64,000 bases of DNA, from the NCBI GenBank assembly GCA_937915755.1, contig CALGGR010000107.1, positions 40,828 through 104,827 of the forward strand, written 5' to 3'. The stretch comes from an uncultured Fretibacterium sp. (lineage in GTDB: Bacteria; Synergistota; Synergistia; Synergistales; Aminobacteriaceae). The position numbers and the translations under genes are program-made. Positions 31,662-39,537 of the stretch are shown piece by piece (position 1 is the stretch's first letter; every line of letters begins with the position of its first letter). Under the pieces are notes generated by a model. That model saw only the letters and a list, made by a program, of their open reading frames with translations, made no database searches and was not told the DNA's origin.

Positions 31662-32558
31662 TTGAAATATAAAGATTTCGAGTCAATTCTTCCGCCCTCG
31701 CAGCGTTGGGAGAATCTCACCCTTGCAAACGATTTTCTTTTCGGCAAAGTGATGCGGGATCATGAACTTTGCACCGAGATGATACGCCGAATACTTCCTC
31801 ATATAGACATCGGTCATATAGCGTTCACCCACTCGCAGAAATCCGCAAAGTATTCACTCGACACAAGAGGAGTGCGCTTCGATGTATTTGCGAGATCAGA
31901 CAAACGAAAACTCTTTGACTGCGAGGTTCAGACATCGGACAAAAAGGATTTGCCCCGACGAACTAGAGCATATCACTCAATATTGGGGTTGGAGGCGTTG
32001 GAGGCTGAAACGCTCAAGAAATCAGGAAGCTATAGCACCATGCCTGATACTTACGTGATATTCCTATGTACCTTTGACCATTTCAATCTTGGCAGGCACA
32101 TTTATACTTTCAGCAACGTATGTGATGAGGTCGGGGGGCTGAAACTGAACGACGGAGCTGTTACAATATTCTTGAACACGCGCGGGAAAGCTGATGACAT
32201 TAGTGATGAATTGAGAGCCTTTCTCGATTTCATGATGGGGAAACCTAGCGGGGACCCGTTCATCAGAGTACTGGAAGAGCGCGTGAAGTTGGCAAAACTA
32301 AACGCTAAATGGAGGCGAGTTTATATGCTGGAAATGCTTCATGATTGGGAAATAAGCAATGAGGCCCGTAATGCTGGACATGAGGAAGGACTCAACAAAG
32401 GGCTTATTGAAGGGCGCATTGAGGGACTCAACGAAGGGCGCAATGAAATGTTCAACTTCGCAATAGATTTCCTGAAATCAAAGGGCATGAGTAATGAAGA
32501 AATAAACGATTTCAGGAACGCAGCCATGCAATCACAAAGGTGGGAAACAAAATCATGA
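31662..32558 (+). CDS. Rpn-family PD-(D/E)XK nuclease (second paralogue)
   Basis: A 298-residue Rpn/PDDEXK protein. Core RFDVFARSDKRKLFDCEVQT gives the D...ExQ pattern; ANDFLFGKVMRDHELCTEMI is the family start. The C-terminal region has shorter, diverged repeats (EGLNKGLIEGRIEGLNEGRN), the same architecture as the Rpn gene at 18116-19102, but it lacks perfect tandem units. The start is TTG 31662 with AAAGGG upstream. It overlaps the NfeD gene by 4 nt. The region between pepA and this gene (31548-31661) holds nothing I recognise. Confidence 0.85.
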   Translation: MKYKDFESILPPSQRWENLTLANDFLFGKVMRDHELCTEMIRRILPHIDIGHIAFTHSQKSAKYSLDTRGVRFDVFARSDKRKLFDCEVQTSDKKDLPRRTRAYHSILGLEALEAETLKKSGSYSTMPDTYVIFLCTFDHFNLGRHIYTFSNVCDEVGGLKLNDGAVTIFLNTRGKADDISDELRAFLDFMMGKPSGDPFIRVLEERVKLAKLNAKWRRVYMLEMLHDWEISNEARNAGHEEGLNKGLIEGRIEGLNEGRNEMFNFAIDFLKSKGMSNEEINDFRNAAMQSQRWETKS

Positions 32559-33823
32559 AGAAAATATTGCTCTTTATGCTTCTGATATGTCTTTGTGTTC
32601 CTGCGCACGCAAAATCAACCGTAACCCTCGCGGAACTTTCCGGCACAGTCGGCGTTCAGATGGAGGAGTTCGTCCGTGATACCGTGAGAGCCTCAGAGCT
32701 TAACGGCGACTCACTCCTAATATTCCAGCTCGACACCCCCGGCGGTCTCGTCGAGGCAATGCGCGGAATCGTTCAGGCAATCCTCTCGTCGCGTGTTCCC
32801 GTAGCGGTCTGGATACCTTCAGGCGGAAGGGCGGCAAGTGCGGGCGCGTTCATCGTTCAGTCTGCACACATCGCGGCAATGTCTCCCGGCACCAACATAG
32901 GCGCGGCTCACCCAGTTACAGGCGGCGGCGAGAACATTCCAGAGGGCGACATGAACAAAAAGGTCATGAACGACCTCAAGGCTCAAATGCGCTCAGTCGT
33001 ACAGCTTAGAGGCCGTAATGTTGACATGGCCGAAGCAATGATTGTTGACAGCATATCGCTCACGGCTGACGAGGCTCTTCGTGAACACGTCATCGACATT
33101 ATTGCTCCAGACATCAACGCTCTCATTAAGGCTACAGCAGGCAGGCGCGTCAAAAACGGCTCGCAGTCCTTGAGAATTTCGCTCGACGACGAAATTACAG
33201 TTTCACGCGCAACAATGTCATTCTCGGAGCAGGTCATTCAGTTCGTATCAAGCCCTGAGATTGCGTACTTGTTACTTTCGGGCGGAATGATGGCGATATT
33301 CTTCGAGGTCATAACTCCGGGCGGTTTCATTCTCGGAACTACGGGAGGCGTAATGCTTCTTCTCGGTGCGATAGGCTTGAAGATGTTACCGTTCAACTGG
33401 GCAGGAATTGTGCTGATTGTCGCGGGAATTGTCCTCATGGCTGTTGACCTCATAGCGGGAACTTCGGGATTGTTGACGCTCTTGGGGCTTCCTGTTATGT
33501 GCTTGGGCGGGGTGTTTTTGTTCCGTGCGCCGGGCGGTGAGCTTCTTCAAATCTCGCTGTCATTCATCGCCGGAATCGCAATCGCTCTCGGAATATGCTT
33601 CGGTCTCATGGCCTATTTCGTAGTGAAAGGATTGCGGCGGAAAGTTTCAACGGGAAAGCAGGGAATGATCGGATTGACGGTTGAAGCGATTTCTGACGGA
33701 CAGGTCAAGTGTCATGGCGAGATATGGCGGGCAGTCTCAGATGTTGAACTTCACGCAGGGGACAAGGGAGTTGTTACAGCCGTTGATGGAATGACGCTGG
33801 TAATCTCTCGTGTTGACCAATAA
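32555..33823 (+). CDS. NfeD-family membrane protease (NfeD1b, ClpP-like domain)
   Basis: A ~422-residue protein: signal peptide MKKILLFMLLICLCVPAHAK, a ClpP/SppA-like serine protease domain (~25-220) with FQLDTPGGLVEAMRGIVQAI, PSGGRAASAGAFI (Ser nucleophile) and MNKKVMNDL (candidate Lys base), then four or five membrane helices (~235-355), and a C-terminal soluble NfeD OB domain (GMIGLTVEAISDGQVKCHGE). NfeD proteins work with stomatin/flotillin partners in membrane quality control; no stomatin gene is next door. I chose ATG 32555, as AAAGGTGGG lies upstream and the longer GTG start falls inside it. Confidence 0.9.
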   Translation: MKKILLFMLLICLCVPAHAKSTVTLAELSGTVGVQMEEFVRDTVRASELNGDSLLIFQLDTPGGLVEAMRGIVQAILSSRVPVAVWIPSGGRAASAGAFIVQSAHIAAMSPGTNIGAAHPVTGGGENIPEGDMNKKVMNDLKAQMRSVVQLRGRNVDMAEAMIVDSISLTADEALREHVIDIIAPDINALIKATAGRRVKNGSQSLRISLDDEITVSRATMSFSEQVIQFVSSPEIAYLLLSGGMMAIFFEVITPGGFILGTTGGVMLLLGAIGLKMLPFNWAGIVLIVAGIVLMAVDLIAGTSGLLTLLGLPVMCLGGVFLFRAPGGELLQISLSFIAGIAIALGICFGLMAYFVVKGLRRKVSTGKQGMIGLTVEAISDGQVKCHGEIWRAVSDVELHAGDKGVVTAVDGMTLVISRVDQ

Positions 33824-33873
33824 CGTTACGCAGTGCCGGGCGAAAAATTCCTGACACTGCGGTTTCGTAATCC

Positions 33874-34938
33874 CTAAAACATCTCAGCTATACTCTTTGC
33901 GTCAGGCGGGCAGCCCTTGACGTTCCTTTTTGCGCCCGAACAGCATCGACCAATCCCCAGAGCGTCATCTGGAATTTTCTTTCCTCTCCAGCCTTGACCG
34001 ATGTAAATTTCCTGCCCTCGTCCTTTTGCATCAGTGTACAACGCCCTCACCAATGCCGCATAGCACGCTGAACATGCCGAGTCCTCGTGAACGTTCCGTG
34101 TAAGCTGCGCGACTCTTCCCGAAGGTTTAGGGTAACTTCCCGCATTCTCAGGCTCATTGAGTGTGATTATGTCGTCGGGTGAGATTTTTGTTGACCCAGC
34201 TCCCCATTTCTCCGCAATCTGAATGTATGGGACGCGCGGCAATTCCAGCCCCATCAATCCCGCACCGTAAGAATCAATCATAACCGGATCAGTCCCCAAG
34301 AACATGCGGTTAGTTTGGACTGGATTACCTCCCTCCTCGAAGTTCAAATCTCCGCAAATGCTGTCAACGATAATCAGTCCCGGTTTCAGCACAGCACCAA
34401 GCGCGGCAATCGGGCGTGTCAATCCTAATGCGTGAAATCGGCTTTTCTCGCGGTCTGGAAGGCAGCCTTTGAGGTTCTTCAGGGCGCATGTCATTACGGT
34501 TTGGCAATGTCCTTTCAAGACTGGAAGGTTGACTAGAAATCCAGCGTCAAGAGCCAGCGAGCATACTTCAAGCGGGCCAATGGGCGATTCGATTTTACGT
34601 GTCTTATCGTGTTTGAGGTCGGTGAATGGGACGTTGTATCGTTTGCATACTTCGTCATACCCCGCGCGCTTCATGGCCCTCATAGTCTCAGCACCTACCC
34701 AGCTGCCCTCGATTATGCTGATGTCGCGGACTCCGTTCTCCCTGAAATACTCTATGCAGCCTGAGAGGACTCCTGCGTGTGTAGTCGCTCCGTTGTCGGG
34801 TGTTCCCGCAACGACGAGATTCGGTTTCAACGCGACGTTTGCTCCTGATGGTACGAGGCTCACAGCATCAGAGGCTTCAAGGAGCTTCACTGTCATTGCG
34901 TGAGCGTCTGTTCCGTAAATGTTATAGATTTTGCTCAT
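33874..34938 (-). CDS. DUF362-family protein with C-terminal cysteine cluster
   Basis: A 354-residue DUF362 protein. Characteristic segments: VALKPNLVVAGTPDNGATTH, ISIIEGSWVGAE, FLVNLPVLKGHCQTVMTCALKNLKGC, and TDPVMIDSYGAGLMG. The C-terminus carries cysteines in DSACSACYAAL and IGRCCSGAKRNVKGCPPDA, which suggests an Fe-S site where many DUF362 proteins carry a ferredoxin. The role is not established; some members are linked to iron-sulfur or redox maturation. It is convergent with the nfeD gene and divergent from the ABC locus. Confidence 0.85.
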   Translation of the reverse strand: MSKIYNIYGTDAHAMTVKLLEASDAVSLVPSGANVALKPNLVVAGTPDNGATTHAGVLSGCIEYFRENGVRDISIIEGSWVGAETMRAMKRAGYDEVCKRYNVPFTDLKHDKTRKIESPIGPLEVCSLALDAGFLVNLPVLKGHCQTVMTCALKNLKGCLPDREKSRFHALGLTRPIAALGAVLKPGLIIVDSICGDLNFEEGGNPVQTNRMFLGTDPVMIDSYGAGLMGLELPRVPYIQIAEKWGAGSTKISPDDIITLNEPENAGSYPKPSGRVAQLTRNVHEDSACSACYAALVRALYTDAKGRGQEIYIGQGWRGKKIPDDALGIGRCCSGAKRNVKGCPPDAKSIAEMF

Positions 34939-35026
34939 GAAAATTTTTACCCCCCATTACTTTTTTGTATCAAATAATTTTAACCCGCGTTGTAATGTAA
35001 AATATACGCAGGAAGGAGAAATAATG

Positions 35027-35650
35027 ATGCAGAAAATCACAACCGAGAAAGTAAAAATCACAAACTCAGGTTCTGGAATGTCCGAAGCCCTCAACATCAC
35101 CGAGAGAGCAGCCGGCCTCCTCAACCTCAGCACTAAGGACGCTCTACGTGCGCGTCTTCTTGCAGAAGAAACCCTCAGCATGGTCAGAGCTGTAACAGGC
35201 GAGTTCAGCGCGGATTTCTGGATTGAGATTGAAGGAAGAACGTTCGACATTCGCCTCATGGCAAAATCCGAACTCGATTACCCGAAGCGCAGGGAGCTTC
35301 TCTCAGTCTCGACAACCGGCGAAAATACCGCACATCTCGGAATCATGGAGAAGATCCGCGGGATTATCGAGGCTGGAATGTACGGCCTTGAGGAAGGTTT
35401 CAAGCTTCAGGCGAAATACGGCACAGGAATGTTTGGTTACGCTACACTCGGACTTCAAGATGACGGACTCTCTGATGCTATGTTCATGTGGTCAATGCAG
35501 AAATACAGGGCTGACGTTGAGGCAAAAGGCGATGACGAGGCTGACTCAGTTGACGAACTTGAGAAGTCGATAATCGCTAACATCGCTGACGATGTGAAAG
35601 TCGGAATCAGCAAGGACAGCTTGGAGCTTTCAGTCGTGAAAAAATTTTAG
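35027..35650 (+). CDS. RsbW/histidine-kinase-like ATPase fold protein (putative)
   Basis: A ~207-residue protein with a candidate HATPase fold (anti-sigma RsbW type). It has LSTKDALRARLLAEETLSMV (N-box-like helix, E-E), SADFWIEIEGRTFDIRLMAK, NTAHLGIMEKIRGII, and a final strand after IANIADDVKVGIS. A helical insertion (~110-175) separates the last part. The assignment is by pattern only and the ATP-lid glycines are poor. It is followed 12 nt later by three solute-binding proteins, and an RsbW-like domain recurs in the ABC ATPase of this locus, so the two may work together. Start ATG 35024 or 35027; GGAAGGAG is 5-8 nt upstream. Confidence 0.55.
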   Translation: MQKITTEKVKITNSGSGMSEALNITERAAGLLNLSTKDALRARLLAEETLSMVRAVTGEFSADFWIEIEGRTFDIRLMAKSELDYPKRRELLSVSTTGENTAHLGIMEKIRGIIEAGMYGLEEGFKLQAKYGTGMFGYATLGLQDDGLSDAMFMWSMQKYRADVEAKGDDEADSVDELEKSIIANIADDVKVGISKDSLELSVVKKF

Positions 35651-35662
35651 GAGGTCATAAAC

Positions 35663-36580
35663 ATGAAAAGGTTAATTTGTTCAGCAGTTCTCGTTTTGAT
35701 GATGGCAGGTTCAGTCTTTGCCGCAGGTAGCAAGGTCGACACAGGAATCCTCACTTACTTGGGGACGACTGAGGGCGAGTTTCAGGAAGCACTCGACGAT
35801 TTGAGGAAAGCTCTCACTCCTCTAATCACGGACGAGTCAGCAAAGCAGGAATGGGAGGATTACGATCTCCTCGAAGGTTTCCTCTCTGAGCTTGTGGCAT
35901 CGAGAAGGGTTGTCCACTTCTACGACTCGCTCCTAGCGATGCAGTTGGCACTCCGAGCCAGGCAGATTGACGAGATCGTTCTCCCTGAGCCTGTAGTGAT
36001 GTACCTCATGGCAAACAATCCCAGAGATTACGAGATTCAGTTCTCGCTCAACATGATGCCGTCAACAATTTCATTCGGCTTCAAGGCTGGGAACAACGCG
36101 CTGAAGAAAGATTTTGACGACGCAATCAAGGCCATGAAGAAGGACGGTACTCTCATGACGATTGAGGAACGCTTCATCAAGAACTTGGGCGAAGGTGAAC
36201 CCGAAGAAGTGAAATTCGCCGAGTTCAAAGGCTCAAAGGCTATCCGCGTCGCAGTAACAGGAGACTTACCTCCAATCGACTACATCGCCGCAGACGGAAG
36301 AGCAACGGGCTACAACACAGCAATACTCGCCGAAATCGGTAAGCGTCTCAAGCGCAACATCAGGGTAATCAGCGTTGATGCGGGCGGAAGGTCAGCAGCT
36401 TTAGCCTCCGAGAGAGTCGATGTCGTTTTCTGGTACAGGAACACCGAAGGCCTCAAGACCCCCAAGAAGCTCGGCAAGAACCTCAAGGGCGTAATGCGCG
36501 ACACTTACGGTGAGGGCGTAATACTTTCCGAGCCTTACTACGAATGGGACACGGATATAGTCGTCGGAAGGTCGAATTAG
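35663..36580 (+). CDS. Exported family-3-like solute-binding protein 1, lobes apparently in reversed order
   Basis: A 305-residue periplasmic protein with signal peptide MKRLICSAVLVLMMAGSVFA. The first half (~60-185) matches the C-terminal lobe of SBP family 3 proteins (VHFYDSLLAMQLALRARQID, DDAIKAMKKDGTLMTIEERF). The second half (~190-300) matches the N-terminal lobe (IRVAVTGDLPPIDYIAADGR, ATGYNTAILAEIGKRLKRNI, AALASERVDVVFWY). The usual order is the opposite, so the fold seems circularly permuted. AGGAGG precedes the ATG. First of three tandem homologues, presumably feeding the permease at 38860. Confidence 0.75.
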   Translation: MKRLICSAVLVLMMAGSVFAAGSKVDTGILTYLGTTEGEFQEALDDLRKALTPLITDESAKQEWEDYDLLEGFLSELVASRRVVHFYDSLLAMQLALRARQIDEIVLPEPVVMYLMANNPRDYEIQFSLNMMPSTISFGFKAGNNALKKDFDDAIKAMKKDGTLMTIEERFIKNLGEGEPEEVKFAEFKGSKAIRVAVTGDLPPIDYIAADGRATGYNTAILAEIGKRLKRNIRVISVDAGGRSAALASERVDVVFWYRNTEGLKTPKKLGKNLKGVMRDTYGEGVILSEPYYEWDTDIVVGRSN

Positions 36581-36581
36581 C

Positions 36582-37454
36582 GTGAGAAGGGTAATTTTCG
36601 CAATCGTGCTTGTTATGGGGCTGTGTGCTTTGTCTCACGGCCTCGAAAAGCGCGTGATCAGTCTCGGAATGCTTGAGAAACTCAACTCAACCGAGGAAAG
36701 TTTTGCTGAGGAATGGCAGAAATCTTTTGCCCCCAACAATGAGCTTCTTGAAGTCCGCGTTAAATTCTATCCCAATCTCAACGCCCTGCAGATGGCACTC
36801 AATGCCGGAGAAATCAACCACATCGTACTCCCCGAAGCGTCAGCCGAATATCTCATGAATCAGAATCCAGAATACGAGTCTGTCCTAGTCCTTCACTCTC
36901 ACGGAATGGGGCTTGCGTTTGGATTCAGTGTCGACAAGGTTGAACTTTGCCAGAAATTCAGTGAGGCAGTAACGGCCATGAGGAATGATTGGACTCTCTC
37001 AGCTCTCGAAGGAATGTACATTGCCTCGCCGGGAAGGTCAGAGCCTAAGCCTGTTGAGTTCGCAAAATTCGAGGGAGCTGCGACAATCCGTGCGGCTGTA
37101 ACGGGAGACTTGCCTCCTGTTGACTTCATGGCAAGCGACGGTACTCCTGCGGGTTTCAGCACAGCCGTTCTTGCGGAAATAGGAAAGCGCCTCGGCGTTA
37201 ACATCGAGATTCTTAACATTGACTCTTCGGCAAGAAGTTCGGCTCTTGCGTCAGGGAGGGCTGATGTCGTATTCTGGTACGAGGTCGTTAAGGGCGCGAA
37301 GAATCAGCCGGATATTCCCGAAGGTGTCATAGTGTCCGAGACGTATTATGACTGGGAGAAGTTCATTCACCTTCGCAAAAAACTCGACAAAGGTAGTTCT
37401 TGGGGTTGGAATGTTTTTAGCAGCGACTTCTTGGACTTCTATTTTCATAACTGA
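36582..37454 (+). CDS. Exported family-3-like solute-binding protein 2
   Basis: A 290-residue paralogue of the protein before it. Signal peptide MRRVIFAIVLVMGLCALSHG; then lobe-2-like VKFYPNLNALQMALNAGEIN, FSEAVTAMRNDWTLSALEGM; then lobe-1-like IRAAVTGDLPPVDFMASDGT, AGFSTAVLAEIGKRLGVNIE and ALASGRADVVFWYE. The start is GTG, 2 nt after the previous stop. There is a short extra tail (~265-290) not seen in the first copy. Ligand unknown; family 3 proteins bind polar amino acids. Confidence 0.75.
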   Translation: MRRVIFAIVLVMGLCALSHGLEKRVISLGMLEKLNSTEESFAEEWQKSFAPNNELLEVRVKFYPNLNALQMALNAGEINHIVLPEASAEYLMNQNPEYESVLVLHSHGMGLAFGFSVDKVELCQKFSEAVTAMRNDWTLSALEGMYIASPGRSEPKPVEFAKFEGAATIRAAVTGDLPPVDFMASDGTPAGFSTAVLAEIGKRLGVNIEILNIDSSARSSALASGRADVVFWYEVVKGAKNQPDIPEGVIVSETYYDWEKFIHLRKKLDKGSSWGWNVFSSDFLDFYFHN

Positions 37455-37456
37455 AC

Positions 37457-38320
37457 ATGAGAAAATTTCTTTGCACATTGATGATTCTGGGAATCCTTAC
37501 GGGGATTTCCTTTGCTGACGATGATTACGTTGGCTTCTTGACGAGACTTAGGACAACGCCGGATGAGTTCTTCATGCTCATGCGTAACTCGTGGGCGACA
37601 AGGGGCTGGGCGATTCTTGGCGGAGACCACACCTCAAGCAAGGCACGATTCTATGACTCGTTGTCTCAAATGCAGATGGCACTCTCACGCGGGGACATTG
37701 ACGAGATGATCCTCCCTGACTTTGTGGCCGAATACCTCATGAAGGTCAACAAGAGCTACACTCCCTGCTGTATGTCGAACTCCGGGACTATGAGCTTGTG
37801 CTTCGGCTTCATGAAGGGCAGCAGTAATCTCCGCGACAGGTGGAATTATGCTCTCCGCTCAATGAGGGACGACTACACTCTCGCGGGAATGTTCCAGAAG
37901 TACGTGAAGAACTTTCCGCAAGACGAGTCATATGATTACATCTACGGCATAAACAGGCGAAAGCAGCGCGCTCAGGACAGGATAAAGTTCGAGAGATTTC
38001 CGAACGCAGAGACGGTGAAAGTTGCGGTTACTGGGGATCTGCCGCCGGTTGATTTCGTTGACGAGGCTGGTTTTCCGGCAGGTTACAGCACGGCCGTACT
38101 TGCTGAAATCGGGAGGAGGCTTCGCGTCAATATCAATGTCATTCAGGTTGAAGCAGGCTCACGTACAGCGGCTCTTGTCTCCGGGAAAGCTGATGTCGTT
38201 TTCTGGTACGAGGCAAGCAAAATGGAGGAATGGAACCTCGATGCAGGAGATGACGTGATACTCTCAGAGCCTTATCTTGAATGGCAAACGTTTATGCACT
38301 TGAGATTTGACGAGGACTAA
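37457..38320 (+). CDS. Exported family-3-like solute-binding protein 3
   Basis: A 287-residue third paralogue, 2 nt after the second. Signal peptide MRKFLCTLMILGILTGISFA; lobe-2-like RFYDSLSQMQMALSRGDIDE, WNYALRSMRDDYTLAGMFQ; linker with a charged insertion (~160-180, NRRKQRAQDR); lobe-1-like VKVAVTGDLPPVDFVDEAG, PAGYSTAVLAEIGRRLRVNI, ALVSGKADVVFWYEASK. All three keep the T-G-D-L-P-P motif, the region that usually binds the ligand carboxylate and amino groups, but differ around it, so they may have different specificities. Confidence 0.75.
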   Translation: MRKFLCTLMILGILTGISFADDDYVGFLTRLRTTPDEFFMLMRNSWATRGWAILGGDHTSSKARFYDSLSQMQMALSRGDIDEMILPDFVAEYLMKVNKSYTPCCMSNSGTMSLCFGFMKGSSNLRDRWNYALRSMRDDYTLAGMFQKYVKNFPQDESYDYIYGINRRKQRAQDRIKFERFPNAETVKVAVTGDLPPVDFVDEAGFPAGYSTAVLAEIGRRLRVNINVIQVEAGSRTAALVSGKADVVFWYEASKMEEWNLDAGDDVILSEPYLEWQTFMHLRFDED

Positions 38321-38328
38321 GAGAAACA

Positions 38329-38364
38329 GCGAGGCAGTATGAACTTGAATCCCTGCTGCCCCGC
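38329..38364. terminator. Convergent-gene hairpin
   Basis: GCGAGGCAG (38329-38337) pairs with CTGCCCCGC (38356-38364), one mismatch, between the third solute-binding protein and the convergent gene. The T-runs are weak, so this is a possible bidirectional terminator. Confidence 0.35.
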
Positions 38365-38374
38365 AAGCTTCGTA

Positions 38375-38782
38375 TCAATTACTACCGCCGTAAAACTCGC
38401 TCTCAGTCTTAGACCGCTCAACAAGAATCGTGTTCTGCCGGAAAAGTTTTAATGCCTCGTCCATAATTTTCCGCACGGCTTCTTCTGACGCGTCAATGAT
38501 CACGCATACGAGCGTCCTCTCGCTGAACGTGTTTTCGCCTTCGTGCCAGAAACCTTCAGCATCGTATATCGTGTAGCCGTCAACGTATTTCCCGGCGATG
38601 TTCACGAAGATTCTTCTCGCGTCGCTCTGGTCGTATGTGGGTCTTCCAGTCTTGCCGTCATTCAGCCCGATGTAGAGCGTGTACTTCGTGTGAGGCTTGA
38701 GGCTGAGTGCTGATGATGCTGAGGCTGTGAGAAGCGCGAGCATTAACGCCGCAGTGATGACCCTGAAAATTTTTGTTCGCAT
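38375..38782 (-). CDS. Exported DUF3574-like protein
   Basis: A 135-residue exported protein: signal peptide (MRTKIFRVITAALMLALLTA), then one small domain with KYTLYIGLNDGKTGRPTYDQ, DGYTIYDAEGFWHEGENTF and a RTLVCVIIDASEEA strand. The pattern (L-Y-F/I-G-L, GxT-x-x-DAxGxW, E-R/S-x-x-V-L-V-x-x) recalls DUF3574. Function unknown. It is inserted antisense between the solute-binding proteins and their presumed permease, so the ABC operon is interrupted here. Confidence 0.6.
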   Translation of the reverse strand: MRTKIFRVITAALMLALLTASASSALSLKPHTKYTLYIGLNDGKTGRPTYDQSDARRIFVNIAGKYVDGYTIYDAEGFWHEGENTFSERTLVCVIIDASEEAVRKIMDEALKLFRQNTILVERSKTESEFYGGSN

Positions 38783-38819
38783 AGGTTTTGTCCCTCCTGA
38801 AAATTTTTGTTCAGTTAAG

Positions 38820-38825
38820 TATAAT
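38820..38825 (+). promoter_or_regulatory. -10 box of the ABC permease/ATPase unit
   Basis: TATAAT (38820-38825) is 34 nt before the permease start, so the permease-ATPase pair has its own promoter. Confidence 0.5.
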
Positions 38826-38859
38826 ATAAAAATTACAAACGGAAGGAGACAAATATTTC

Positions 38860-39537
38860 ATGCCCTTAAGCGAAATACTATACAGGATACTGATTCAGGG
38901 CGGCTCGTACATGACGATACTCAAGGGCTTCAATGCTACCGTCTATATCTCGCTGATGTCGATGATTTTCGGAACACTTCTAGGCGCGTTAGTGTGCCTC
39001 CTGAGAATGTCGGGCGTAAAAATCCTAAGCATTCCAGCAAAAATCTACATCGTCGTACTGAGAGGCTCGCCAGTCTTGATGCTCTTGATGCTCATGTACT
39101 ACGGGATCTTCGCGAGAAGCCCACTCGATGCAAACACCATAGCAATCATAACATTCTCACTGAACGTTGCCGCACATGTTGCAGAATTGTTGCGTGCTTC
39201 AGTCAGCGCGACCGACAAAGGACAGGTTGAAGCAGCGAGGACACTCGGATTTTCGGCGTTTCAGGCTTTCAGGCTCATCACTCTCCCTCAGGTCATAAGA
39301 ATCGCAAAGCCAGTCTACCAGTCAACCGTCGTGAACCTCATTCAATGGACAAGCGTCGTAGGCTACGTCTCTATCACTGACCTAACCCGCGTAATCAACA
39401 ACATAGCCTCGCGGACAATGCAGCCAATGATCACAATAATCATCGGAATGCTGATATACCTCGCTCTTGCTTACATCGTTCACGGAATATTCGCGTTGTC
39501 TGACCACTTTCAGCACAGAAAGGAAGCGTTATCATGA
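38860..39537 (+). CDS. Amino-acid ABC transporter permease
   Basis: A 225-residue HisM/GlnP-type permease with five membrane helices. Seen: GFNATVYISLMSMIFGTLLG at the start, IYIVVLRGSPVLMLLMLMYY, and the EAA loop EAARTLGFSAFQAFRLITLPQ that contacts the ATPase. It probably forms a homodimer. GGAAGGAG precedes the ATG. It overlaps the ATPase gene by 4 nt. Together with the ATPase and one or more of the three binding proteins it would import polar amino acids (inference). Confidence 0.93.
   Translation: MPLSEILYRILIQGGSYMTILKGFNATVYISLMSMIFGTLLGALVCLLRMSGVKILSIPAKIYIVVLRGSPVLMLLMLMYYGIFARSPLDANTIAIITFSLNVAAHVAELLRASVSATDKGQVEAARTLGFSAFQAFRLITLPQVIRIAKPVYQSTVVNLIQWTSVVGYVSITDLTRVINNIASRTMQPMITIIIGMLIYLALAYIVHGIFALSDHFQHRKEALS

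Noticed and set aside
33834..33862. CGCAGTG/CACTGCG hairpin between nfeD and the DUF362 gene
   Set aside because: A possible convergent terminator, but the loop is long (~15 nt) and no T-run follows, so it was not called.
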